Position numbers and translations under genes: made by a program. From NCBI RefSeq assembly GCF_017792025.1, contig NZ_CP046956.1:1612001-1676000 (forward strand): a stretch of 64,000 nucleotides of DNA. The letters are read 5' to 3'. The notes below the pieces were generated by a model, which saw nothing but the letters and a program-made list of their open reading frames with translations, did no database searches and had not been told where the DNA came from. The stretch comes from Sediminibacillus dalangtanensis. Lineage in GTDB: Bacteria > Bacillota > Bacilli > Bacillales > Amphibacillaceae. Below, piece after piece: positions 1-8,246 of the stretch; within the stretch, counting starts at the first letter, position 1; every line of letters starts with the position of its first letter.

Positions 1-1
1 T

Positions 2-346
2 TTTTGGTCTGTAAGCTGTGGTCTATGTAAAGAAGCTATGCCGAATGTAAATGAGTTTCGCGATGAATACAAGGATGATTTAAATGTCGTAGCTGTTCAC
101 ATGCCACGCTCCGAAAAAGATTTAGATCTGGAACAGATAAAAGAAGTGGCTGAAGAACACGGCATTTCCCAACCAATATTTGTTGATAACAAACATGCCT
201 TGACAGATGCATTTGAAAATCAATACGTCCCTGCATACTATGTATTCGATGCAGAAGGAAACCTTCGGCATTTTCAAGCCGGCGGTGGCGGTATGAAAAT
301 GCTGCGTAAGCGCGTCAATCGTGTTTTAGGGCAAAACGAGAAATAA
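2..346 (+). CDS. Thioredoxin-like thiol-disulfide protein (5' end cut off)
   Basis: The reading frame is open from the window edge, so the N-terminus is missing. Its first visible residues include WSVSCGLCKEAMP, a CxxC redox centre of the thioredoxin/TlpA/ResA fold. Further on come a cis-proline-type VPAYYVFD stretch and the segment EGNLRHFQAG, both typical of that fold. About 114 residues remain. Members of this family reduce or exchange disulfides, often in extracytoplasmic proteins, but a signal or membrane anchor cannot be judged here because the start is absent. An internal ATG at 38 is not the real start, since the CxxC lies upstream of it. A terminator follows directly. The fold is clear; the specific role is not. 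Confidence 0.75.
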   Translation, partial: FWSVSCGLCKEAMPNVNEFRDEYKDDLNVVAVHMPRSEKDLDLEQIKEVAEEHGISQPIFVDNKHALTDAFENQYVPAYYVFDAEGNLRHFQAGGGGMKMLRKRVNRVLGQNEK

Positions 347-358
347 ATAAGAACTAAC

Positions 359-401
359 AGCAGGAGGATGGGAGCGGTAGCGCTAATTCTCCTGCTTTTT
401 T
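359..401 (+). terminator. Rho-independent terminator after thioredoxin-like gene
   Basis: AGCAGGAG at 359-366 pairs with CTCCTGCT at 389-396, followed by a T-run. It lies 13 bases after the stop codon. Copy 1 of the 240-bp repeat begins only a few bases later. Confidence 0.8.
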
Positions 402-408
402 CTTGTTG

Positions 409-562
409 TACAGGAAATGATAAATTTAACTGTCTGTGTATAATTATTGGCTGAAACAGCCACGTCCAGCTCCAGCGCCTCACCCTCTGTGTGGCAAAAA
501 GCGCCACGCCGAGGCTGTTCTTAAGCTTGTACTCCTTTAAACAGGCGCTTGCGCTTTTGTCC
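409..562 (+). repeat. Terminator-linked structured repeat, copy 1 (internally deleted)
   Basis: This is a shortened copy of a repeat found six times in the window. It keeps the left part (GGCTGAAACAGCC mini-hairpin, then CCAGCTCCAGCGCCT), the central GTGTGGC/GCCAC hairpin and the right end (AGGCGCTTGCGCTTTTGTCC). It lacks about 20 bases before the central hairpin and about 60 bases holding the second hairpin (GCCAC-AGGAC-GTGGC). The missing piece lies between short TTGT/CTGT matches, as a slippage deletion would leave. The frames that read through the repeat are not genes. Confidence 0.85.
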
Positions 563-1044
563 TCTTGTTTTCCACGCTTAAGGAATGCTGATACGGTGTT
601 TGGTAATAACTTTGCTTCCCTTCAGATTCTCCTCGTATCCTCCCTCCTTATTAAAATCCTGTGTCTAAATAATATACATTCTTCTAGGCCAACTCACGTG
701 GAAAAAACATTAGTCCTTCTTATGGATAAAGCGAAAAAGGCATGAAAGGCATGAACGCAAGGTTAGGATAACCATGGTACTTTTCCAAGGAATCCTCCTT
801 CTTCTGCAACTCTAATCGATTTAGGAGTACACCATTTCTTTTAGCTCTAACAGAGTTACCGTTTATATGTACGATTAAGAAACCGTGACAAAATGTCCCT
901 TATTCTTTGAGGAGAGTAGAAGCATTCCGGTAATTCGCAGCCGATTAAAAATTTTAAAAAAATTGAGTCAAATGGGTGGAAAAATATTTCGTTACCCGAT
1001 ATATTTATACATACGTGAAAAAATCATCAGGAGGAGGGATATTC
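563..1044. other. Intergenic stretch, no gene recognised
   Basis: About 480 bases of AT-rich sequence between repeat copy 1 and the ABC exporter genes. No credible ORF with a ribosome binding site, no RNA gene and no strong hairpin was seen. The promoter of the exporter genes should lie in the last 150 bases, but I could not choose a convincing -35/-10 pair. Confidence 0.5.
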
Positions 1045-2796
1045 TTGGACACTTTTAAAAAGTTAAAAAACTATTACTGGCCATTTAAAAAATTGTTTTT
1101 TGCATCCCTGTTTTTCGTTATGCTGGTTACAGCAATAACAGTCATTTACCCAGTGGTCCTGCAGTTGACCATCGACAATGTCGTATTGAAGGGCCAGTAC
1201 TCATGGATTCCGTATTTGTCAGTAGGATTTATACTCATCATGGCCGTGAAAGGAGTCGCAAACTTTTCCCAGCAGTATTTAGGAGAATTGTTTGGTGTTA
1301 AATCCGTGTACACATTAAGGGATAGTTTATACCAAAAACTGCAAAGGCTTTCGTTTACTTATTATGACAACGCTAGAACAGGGGATTTGATGTCACGTCT
1401 GACAATGGATGTGGAAGGATTCAAATTTTTCCTTGCTGCAGGATGTAAGGAATTGATCAAAGTCGTCTTGTTGATGCTTTTGAGTCTGAGTGTCATGTTT
1501 TACTATTCCGTTCCTTTGGCTCTAGTAACCATGGCTGCCATGCCGTTTTTAGCAGTTGTTGTCTATAAGTTTGATCGGCGTGTTCATCCTTCATTCCGGA
1601 AAATCAGAAAATCGATGGGAAGGCTCAATACGAGGATTCAGGAAAATGTCAGCGGAATGAATACAGTAAAGTCGCTTTCGAAAGAAGATTTTGAAATCTA
1701 CCGTTTTACCGATAAGAATGACAACTACAAAGATAATTATATTGCTACCTCGCATATTTGGGCCCGTTACTTCCCGCTCATGGAATTCATCGGCAATATC
1801 TGTATGGTCGCCTTGCTTGCTTACGGTGGTTATTTGGTTATTAACGGGAATCTAAGTATTGGTGCCCTCGTGGCTTTCTTCAGCCTTGTCAATTATATAC
1901 TTGGACCTTTGATGCAGCTTGGATTTATCGTTAATATGTTCTCGCAGGCAAAAGCATCAGGGGAACGGCTGCTGGAAATTCTGGAAGCTGAGGAGGACAT
2001 CCAGAATGCAAAGAATCCGGCAGAAGTCCAGAGACTACAGGGGCATGTCACTTTTAACCATGTTACCCTTACATACTCGGAAGATGATGATTCTGCTTTA
2101 AAAAATATATCTTTCGACGCGCCCCCTGGAACGGTAGTTGGTTTAATCGGAGCGACAGGAGCAGGTAAAACGAGTATTACTCAATTGATTACCCGCTTCT
2201 ATGAACCTGAAGCGGGTGAAGTACTGGTGGACGGAAGAAAAGTGGAGGAATACGATTTAAAATCATTACGCCGCAACATCGGTTTTGTATTGCAGGAGTC
2301 TTTTTTATTTTCCACTTCTATAAAAGAAAACATTGCATACGGTAACCCTAATGCCAGCATGGACGAAATTGTGGATGCAGCCAAGCGTGCCCAGGCGCAT
2401 GATTTTATCATGGAAATGCCTGCTGGCTATGAAACCATGCTTGGCGAAAGAGGAATGGGACTTTCTGGAGGTCAGAAACAACGAATTGCAATTGCCAGGG
2501 CTATCTTAATTGATCCGAGCATTCTTGTTTTAGATGATGCCACATCAGCAGTCGACATGGAGACAGAGTTTAAAATTCAGAAGGCGTTGAAAGAAGTGAT
2601 GAAAGATCGGACCACTTTTATCATAGCCCATCGAATTTCTTCTTTGAAACATGCAGACGAGGTGTTGGTCCTGGAAGATGGAGAAATTGTCGAACGCGGC
2701 AGACATGAAGAACTGTTGACGAATGGCGGACCATATCAGCGGATTTACGATATTCAGTATCAGGATAAACAAGAAATCATGAGTGCTGCAAAATAA
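1045..2796 (+). CDS. ABC exporter half-transporter, subunit 1 (degenerate ATPase site)
   Basis: A full ABC exporter half-unit of about 583 residues: six membrane segments in the first 320 residues, then a nucleotide-binding domain. The Walker A motif is GATGAGKT near residue 369, the signature LSGGQ near 473, and Walker B ends in LVLDD, with Asp where the catalytic Glu is normal. I chose the TTG at 1045 because AGGAGGAGG sits 8 bases upstream; an ATG at 976 has no such site. The next gene encodes a partner with the opposite defect, so the two likely form a heterodimeric exporter like B. subtilis BmrC/BmrD or YfiB/YfiC, pumping drugs or lipids. The substrate cannot be read from sequence. Confidence 0.9.
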   Translation: MDTFKKLKNYYWPFKKLFFASLFFVMLVTAITVIYPVVLQLTIDNVVLKGQYSWIPYLSVGFILIMAVKGVANFSQQYLGELFGVKSVYTLRDSLYQKLQRLSFTYYDNARTGDLMSRLTMDVEGFKFFLAAGCKELIKVVLLMLLSLSVMFYYSVPLALVTMAAMPFLAVVVYKFDRRVHPSFRKIRKSMGRLNTRIQENVSGMNTVKSLSKEDFEIYRFTDKNDNYKDNYIATSHIWARYFPLMEFIGNICMVALLAYGGYLVINGNLSIGALVAFFSLVNYILGPLMQLGFIVNMFSQAKASGERLLEILEAEEDIQNAKNPAEVQRLQGHVTFNHVTLTYSEDDDSALKNISFDAPPGTVVGLIGATGAGKTSITQLITRFYEPEAGEVLVDGRKVEEYDLKSLRRNIGFVLQESFLFSTSIKENIAYGNPNASMDEIVDAAKRAQAHDFIMEMPAGYETMLGERGMGLSGGQKQRIAIARAILIDPSILVLDDATSAVDMETEFKIQKALKEVMKDRTTFIIAHRISSLKHADEVLVLEDGEIVERGRHEELLTNGGPYQRIYDIQYQDKQEIMSAAK

Positions 2797-2811
2797 AAGG
2801 GGGGGAATAGT

Positions 2812-4656
2812 ATGGCAAAAACAATGGCTAATCAGCCCAAGCAAAGCAGGCACCTTAACCGATTTTATTATCCATTGGATCATGCAGTGGAGAAACCCTT
2901 TAACTGGAAACAAATGCTGCGACTGTTGAGATATGTAAAACCATACACCGGGAAGCTGGTTCCAGGCGCCATTATCGCCATGTTTATTTCCACGCTGATC
3001 AGAATGGCTGTGCCTGTTTTGATTACTAAAGTGGCGATTGATATAGCAATACAAAATAAAGACGTCGGTTTCCTGACGTATCTTGTCATTGGAATTTCAA
3101 TATTGTATTTAATCAGTTATCTTGCGAATACATTTCGGATAAAATGGGTGAATATACTTGGACAGAATGTGATTTATGATTTACGAAGGAATCTCTTCTC
3201 CCATGTTCAGCATTTGTCCCATAACTTTTTCGATAAACGTTCTGCCGGTTCAATTCTTGTACGGATTTTGAATGATGTTAATTCCTTACAGGAATTATTT
3301 ACGAATGGGATTATCAATTTGTTAATGGATGTAGTCATGCTTATCGGTATCGTAGTCATCCTGTTCGTGGTCAGTCCTCCGCTTGCATTGGCAGTCATGG
3401 TCGTATTACCGATCATGTTTTACATTTCCACAAAGCTGCGGCGTAACATACGACGTGCTTGGCAGGATGTCCGAATCCAGAAATCAAGGCTTAATTCCCA
3501 TTTAAATGAAAGCATGCAGGGAATCCGGATCACCCAGTCTTTTTCGCAAGAGCAAGAAAACACCGAATTTTTTAATGGTGTGAACACAGATAATTATGAA
3601 AGTGAACGACTTGCTACGAGAAAGAGTGCTTACTTCGGACCTTTCGTAGAAATGAGCAACGCCATTGGAACAGTCATTCTCATCTCCTATGGATCACATT
3701 TATTATTGCTGGGAGAAGCCAACGGAGGCATTGAAATCGGTTCATTTGTTTTGTTTGCCTTTTTCCTTGGGATGTTTTGGGAGCCGATTTCACGTCTTGG
3801 ACAGATTTATAATCAATTACTGGTTGCAATGGCTTCCTCAGAAAGGATCTTTGAATTTCTCGACGAACAACCGAACGTAGAAGAAAAGCCGGATGCGAAG
3901 ACGATTGACAACATGGAAGGACATATTGAATTTGATAAAGTACAGTTTTCTTACGATGAAGACAGGATTGCATTACATGAGATCTCTCTTGAAATGAAAC
4001 CTGGCCAGACTGTTGCACTGGTAGGGCATACAGGATCAGGGAAATCGACGATTGCAAACCTGATCAGTAGATTTTACGATCCCACCAAGGGTGCGGTGAA
4101 AATCGACGGGTTGGATTTGCGGGATTTAAAGCTCGATAGTCTGCGAAAAAATATCAGTGTCGTGCTTCAGGATACATTTATTTTTTCAGGTACAATCATG
4201 GAGAACATCCGATTCGGAAGGCCAGATGCTTCAGATGAAGAGGTGTATGAGGCTGCAAAAGTAGTCGGTGCGGATGAGTTCATCAGCCGGCTGGCCGATG
4301 GATATCAAACGGAGGTCGAAGAAAGAGGAAACATTTTATCAGCTGGTGAGCGACAATTATTGTCTTTTGCTCGGGCATTGTTGGCGGATCCGCGAATACT
4401 AATATTGGATGAAGCGACGGCAAGTATTGATACAGAAACAGAAATGAGGATTCAACAGGCTTTGCGCAAGCTGTTGAAGGGCCGTACGGCTATCATGATT
4501 GCACACCGTCTCTCCACGATAAGGGAAGCGGACCAGATTATCGTATTGCAGCACGGTAAAATTTTGGAAAAAGGCAACCATCAGGAACTGATGCAACAAC
4601 GGGGAGAATACTTCGACCTGGTTAAATCACAATTTCAAATGTTGAATGCTCTCTAA
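2812..4656 (+). CDS. ABC exporter half-transporter, subunit 2
   Basis: A 614-residue ABC exporter half-unit starting 15 bases after the previous stop, with the RBS AAGGGGGG. A hydrophilic N-terminal extension of about 35 residues precedes six membrane segments. The ATPase domain has Walker A GHTGSGKS near residue 405, a Walker B with normal Glu (LILDEATAS), and an altered signature, LSAGERQ in place of LSGGQ. In heterodimeric exporters the composite site built from the partner's Walker motifs and this signature is the inactive one, which fits the Asp seen in subunit 1. The layout resembles YfiC or YheH of B. subtilis. It is separated from cydAB by a terminator and is not CydCD-like. Confidence 0.9.
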   Translation: MAKTMANQPKQSRHLNRFYYPLDHAVEKPFNWKQMLRLLRYVKPYTGKLVPGAIIAMFISTLIRMAVPVLITKVAIDIAIQNKDVGFLTYLVIGISILYLISYLANTFRIKWVNILGQNVIYDLRRNLFSHVQHLSHNFFDKRSAGSILVRILNDVNSLQELFTNGIINLLMDVVMLIGIVVILFVVSPPLALAVMVVLPIMFYISTKLRRNIRRAWQDVRIQKSRLNSHLNESMQGIRITQSFSQEQENTEFFNGVNTDNYESERLATRKSAYFGPFVEMSNAIGTVILISYGSHLLLLGEANGGIEIGSFVLFAFFLGMFWEPISRLGQIYNQLLVAMASSERIFEFLDEQPNVEEKPDAKTIDNMEGHIEFDKVQFSYDEDRIALHEISLEMKPGQTVALVGHTGSGKSTIANLISRFYDPTKGAVKIDGLDLRDLKLDSLRKNISVVLQDTFIFSGTIMENIRFGRPDASDEEVYEAAKVVGADEFISRLADGYQTEVEERGNILSAGERQLLSFARALLADPRILILDEATASIDTETEMRIQQALRKLLKGRTAIMIAHRLSTIREADQIIVLQHGKILEKGNHQELMQQRGEYFDLVKSQFQMLNAL

Positions 4657-4697
4657 TACAAAAGCTGCCCACCGAACAAGTGGGCAGCTTTTGTATT
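4657..4697 (+). terminator. Terminator after ABC exporter operon
   Basis: ATACAAAAGCTGCCCAC and GTGGGCAGCTTTTGTAT form a near-perfect 17-bp stem with a short CGAACAA loop, directly after the stop codon. Confidence 0.9.
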
Positions 4698-4872
4698 ATT
4701 GGCAAAGCGGCTGCATATAGTGGGAAAAGTCGTCTGGTTTCATATCCGCAAATGGTTCAGAAATGATACAGATGTGATTTTTCCGTTTACCCCTGTACTG
4801 TAAAGGAAAATAAAATTAGATAGGGTTATATCTGTTAGGAGTTATGGAGGAAACAGAAAGGGAGGATGCAGT

Positions 4873-6225
4873 TTGTTTGCTGATAGTGTAGCGATGAGCA
4901 GAGCGTTGACATCATTGACGCTGGGCTTTCACATTATATTTGCAACCATCGGGGTCGGTGTTCCATTGATGATTTCGATTGCTGAATTCATTGGAATAAA
5001 AAAAGGTGATGCGCATTACATCTTGCTTGCTAGAAGATGGACACGCGGTTTTGTCATAACCGTTGCAATCGGGGTGGTGACTGGTACTGCAATTGGGCTT
5101 CAGCTATCTTTATTATGGCCAAGCTTTATGCAAATTGCAGGAAATGTTATCAGCCTTCCGCTATTCATGGAAACTTTTGCCTTCTTTTTTGAAGCCATAT
5201 TTCTCGGTGCATATTTGTATACGTGGGATCGTTTTAAAAACCCGTTTTATCATTGGATATTATCCATACCTGTAATCATTGGTTCTACCATGTCTGCGGT
5301 TTTTATCACGACGGTAAATGCGTTTATGAATGCGCCGCAAGGTTTTGAATTAAATGGACGAACCATTACGTCCATCGATCCAATTGCTGCTGTATTGAAT
5401 CCGGCGACACCTGCCAAAGTTTTTCATGTGGTGACATCCGCTTATTTGGCATCTGCCGCTATATTGGCTGCCATTACTGCGTTTAACATATTGAAGAAAA
5501 AAACCAATCCGTACCATAAAAAAGCGTTGAAGCTTACGATGATATCCACTTTGGCTTTTGCACTCGCCACTGCTATTGCAGGTGACGTATCAGCAAAATA
5601 TTTAGCAGAACACCAGCCAGAAAAACTTGCGACTTATGAATGGCATTTTGATACCGAAAGAGGTGCGGATTTAATACTGTTTGGCACACTGAATGAAGAA
5701 AACGAAGTGGAACATGCTATCCGGCTGCCGAACTTTTTAAGCTTTCTGTCTTTCGGCGATTTCAACAGTGAAGTGTCAGGACTGGAAGAATTCGATGAAG
5801 AATTGGTCCCTCCATTATGGATTCATTATTTATTTGACGGAATGGTGACACTTGGTATGTTTGCCCTTGGAATTTCCATGCTTTATTTGATTTCGCTTAG
5901 AATCCGACGTTGGAATGAAGAACACCCGCTGCTTTTATGGCTGATTATTATCAATGGTCCGCTAGCCATGCTTGCCATTGAATTTGGCTGGATTCTTGCT
6001 GAGGTGGGGCGCCAACCATGGATCTTGAGAGGTTATATGAAGGTGGCAGAAGCCGCGACGACTTCTCCGCATGTTGGCTGGATGTTTTTGTTGTTTTTAG
6101 GATTATATATCGTTTTGGGGGTCATCGGTGTACGGGTATTGAGAAAGCTATTTAAAAACAATCCGGTTGAATTAGAGCTTGAGCAGCGATTTCCCCACAT
6201 TGCAAAAAAGGATGATGACCAATGA
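4873..6225 (+). CDS. cydA: Cytochrome bd-type quinol oxidase subunit I
   Basis: A 450-residue CydA homologue, a multi-pass membrane protein that carries the haems and oxidises quinol while reducing oxygen. LGFHIIF holds the His near residue 20 that ligates the high-spin haem, AKVFHVV holds a second conserved His, and GRQPW near residue 380 is the CydA signature. The quinol-binding Q-loop is short. The length matches the B. subtilis YthA type, some relatives of which bind haem b instead of haem d. The start is TTG with GGGAGG about 9 bases upstream. Its stop overlaps cydB by four bases, so the two are co-translated. No cydCD genes lie beside it. Confidence 0.92.
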   Translation: MFADSVAMSRALTSLTLGFHIIFATIGVGVPLMISIAEFIGIKKGDAHYILLARRWTRGFVITVAIGVVTGTAIGLQLSLLWPSFMQIAGNVISLPLFMETFAFFFEAIFLGAYLYTWDRFKNPFYHWILSIPVIIGSTMSAVFITTVNAFMNAPQGFELNGRTITSIDPIAAVLNPATPAKVFHVVTSAYLASAAILAAITAFNILKKKTNPYHKKALKLTMISTLAFALATAIAGDVSAKYLAEHQPEKLATYEWHFDTERGADLILFGTLNEENEVEHAIRLPNFLSFLSFGDFNSEVSGLEEFDEELVPPLWIHYLFDGMVTLGMFALGISMLYLISLRIRRWNEEHPLLLWLIIINGPLAMLAIEFGWILAEVGRQPWILRGYMKVAEAATTSPHVGWMFLLFLGLYIVLGVIGVRVLRKLFKNNPVELELEQRFPHIAKKDDDQ

Positions 6226-7235
6226 GTTATGAAATGATAGGAATTATCGTCCTGTGGCTGTTTCTTTATGGTTATTTGATTGTCGCTTCGGTTGATTTTG
6301 GTGCAGGATTCTTTGCGTACTATGCAAAGCTCACCAACAACGACCATATTATCAACCAGTTGATATCCAGATACCTTTCACCTGTCTGGGAAGTGACCAA
6401 CGTTTTCTTTGTCTTTTTCTTTGTAGGCCTTGTCGGTTTTTTTCCTGATACCGCTTATTATTACGGCCAGACCTTGCTGATACCAGGTAGCATTGCTATT
6501 GTATTATTGGCTGTAAGAGGATCATTCTATGCCTTTGAGAATTATGGTTCGAAGAAAAGCAATATCTATATGTTTCTGTATGGCGCCACTGGACTTCTTA
6601 TTCCTGCATCCTTGTCGACAGCGATGACTATTTCGGAAGGCGGTTTTATACAAGAAACGGAGGAAGGGGTGGTTTTGCTTACAAAGGATTTGATGACAAG
6701 TCCTTATTCTTGGAGTGTCGTGTTTTTGGCGATTGTTTCCGTGCTTTATATCAGTTCAGCATTTCTAAGTTTTTATGCAAACCGGGCGAATGACCGAAAA
6801 GCATTAGAACTTGTAAGGAAATATGCTTTGTTTTGGAGCTTCCCGACTATTATCGCTTCTTTGACTACCTTTATTGCGCTGAGCCAGCATAACATCGAAC
6901 ACTATCAAAATATGATTGATTTGTGGTGGGTGTTCGGGTTGTCGCTCGTTTGTTTTTCAGCTGCAATGTGGCTAATATACCGGGGTATTTATTATGGACT
7001 TGCATTTATATGCGTAATGCTCCAATTCTTTTTTGCCTTTTTTGGCTACGGAGCAGGGCACCTTCCATATTTGTTATATCCTTATGTCACTGTGGAGCAG
7101 GGGGCGACACATGAGGCGATGGGTATTGCCCTGGTGAGTGCGTTTATATTAGGGTTGCTGTTGCTGATTCCTTCTCTGTATATGCTGATGCGTATGTTTT
7201 TATTTGATGCAGATTATGTAAAAGGCAAAAAGTAG
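6222..7235 (+). CDS. cydB: Cytochrome bd-type quinol oxidase subunit II
   Basis: A 337-residue CydB homologue with about eight or nine membrane segments, starting at an ATGA overlap with the end of cydA. Subunit II stabilises the haem-bearing subunit I in the oxidase. The N-terminal YGYLIVASVDFGAG, with an acidic residue in the first membrane helix, and the SPVWEVTN segment are typical CydB landmarks. Its length is near that of B. subtilis YthB (346 residues as I recall), supporting a YthAB-like branch. There is no obvious terminator before ktrC, only about 70 bases, so read-through into ktrC is possible. Confidence 0.9.
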   Translation: MSYEMIGIIVLWLFLYGYLIVASVDFGAGFFAYYAKLTNNDHIINQLISRYLSPVWEVTNVFFVFFFVGLVGFFPDTAYYYGQTLLIPGSIAIVLLAVRGSFYAFENYGSKKSNIYMFLYGATGLLIPASLSTAMTISEGGFIQETEEGVVLLTKDLMTSPYSWSVVFLAIVSVLYISSAFLSFYANRANDRKALELVRKYALFWSFPTIIASLTTFIALSQHNIEHYQNMIDLWWVFGLSLVCFSAAMWLIYRGIYYGLAFICVMLQFFFAFFGYGAGHLPYLLYPYVTVEQGATHEAMGIALVSAFILGLLLLIPSLYMLMRMFLFDADYVKGKK

Positions 7236-7305
7236 CTTCCCCTGCCTCTTCTTCAGAAAATATGGTAGAATGATGAAAGTATTGATTAGATATGGAGGAA
7301 GAGGC

Positions 7306-7974
7306 ATGGGTAGAGAATTCGCAGTCATCGGACTAGGTCGCTTTGGAGGAAGTATATGTCGCGAACTTAGTAAAGAAGGAATGCATGTATTGGCGATTGA
7401 TTTGGCTGAAGATAAAGTCAATGAGTTTAAAAATATTGCGTCGCATGCAGTTATTGCTGATACCACAGATGAAAAGGTGTTAAAAGAATTGGGAATCAGG
7501 AATTTTGATCACGTGATTGTCGCAATCGGTGATAATATTCAATCCAGTATTTTGACGACCTTGATGCTGAAGGAATTAGGGATTAGTAAAATAACGGTAA
7601 AAGCGCAAAACGATTACCATGAAAAAGTATTAAATAAGATTGGTGCAGACCATGTTGTCCATCCGGAAAGGGATATGGGGAAAAGGATAGCCCACAGTAT
7701 GATTTCCAACAATATTCTGGACCACTTGGAACTTTCGGATGAATATAGCATAGCAGAAGTGAAGGCTGGCAGGAAGATGAGTGGGAAAACGTTGATTGAT
7801 TTAGATATTCGTGCGAATTATGGCTGTAACGTAGTGGCCATTAAACAGGCTAAGGATATTAACGTATCCCCAATGCCGGACGAAGTTATTTCGCATGATG
7901 ATGTATTGATTGTCATTGGAGCAGATAAAGATATAAGCAGGTTTGAAAAACACTTAGTTGTAGATGAAGACTAA
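7306..7974 (+). CDS. ktrC: Ktr potassium uptake regulator (RCK/TrkA domain protein)
   Basis: A 222-residue cytoplasmic protein with an N-terminal Rossmann domain (VIGLGRFGGS, dinucleotide-binding glycines at residues 8-13) and a C-terminal TrkA-C domain (SGKTLIDLDIRANYGCNVVAI). Such octameric rings gate the KtrB/KtrD potassium channel in response to ATP, ADP or c-di-AMP. The start at 7306 follows GGAGGAAGAG; an ATG at 7270 has no suitable site. The neighbour rnjA points to ktrC (ykqB), which lies near rnjA in B. subtilis, rather than ktrA. No channel gene is adjacent, which is also true of B. subtilis ktrC. Confidence 0.9.
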   Translation: MGREFAVIGLGRFGGSICRELSKEGMHVLAIDLAEDKVNEFKNIASHAVIADTTDEKVLKELGIRNFDHVIVAIGDNIQSSILTTLMLKELGISKITVKAQNDYHEKVLNKIGADHVVHPERDMGKRIAHSMISNNILDHLELSDEYSIAEVKAGRKMSGKTLIDLDIRANYGCNVVAIKQAKDINVSPMPDEVISHDDVLIVIGADKDISRFEKHLVVDED

Positions 7975-8005
7975 ACGGAAAAACGAGATAGGGTCAATAA
8001 GGGCC

Positions 8006-8052
8006 AAAGCAAAAACCAAACGGTTCGAATGGACTCGTTCGGTTTTTTGTTT
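8006..8052 (+). terminator. Terminator after ktrC (CCGAACG hairpin family)
   Basis: AAAGCAAAAACCAAACG pairs with CGTTCGGTTTTTTGTTT with one mismatch. It is one of six related hairpins in this window, all built on AACCGAACG / CGTTCGGTT. Confidence 0.75.
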
Positions 8053-8195
8053 TACCTATGAACTGTTAATGAACTTGACAAATAATAAGCGATAGTAGCT
8101 TTCTATCAAGAATGGTGGCAAGTACTACACCTAGGTCAGATATTCCGCTTTCTGAGGAAGTTTCGAGCTCTAAGAAAACTGGACACCAAAAACAA

Positions 8196-8239
8196 ACGGA
8201 GACTGATTTCGGCTATTAAAACCGCTGATCAGTCTCCGT
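8196..8239 (-). terminator. Terminator of rnjA
   Basis: ACGGAGACTGAT (8196-8207) pairs perfectly with ATCAGTCTCCGT (8228-8239). On the minus strand the stem is followed by TTTGTTTTTG, a good Rho-independent terminator for the rpoY-rnjA transcript. Confidence 0.85.
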
Positions 8240-8246
8240 CTTCAAG

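Noticed and set aside
491..745. Recurrent frames inside the 240-bp repeats (for example MAKSATPRLFLSL and SEAQTMWVMQALPQDVA at 491, 32680, 45262 and 51828)
   Set aside because: They arise because the repeat sequence itself is conserved. They lack ribosome sites, run into unrelated flanks and differ at the ends, so they are not treated as a protein family.
976..4656. The ABC pair as CydCD, because it lies next to cydAB
   Set aside because: A strong terminator separates them, and the N-terminal parts and lengths fit drug-exporter heterodimers (YfiBC/YheIH) better than CydCD.
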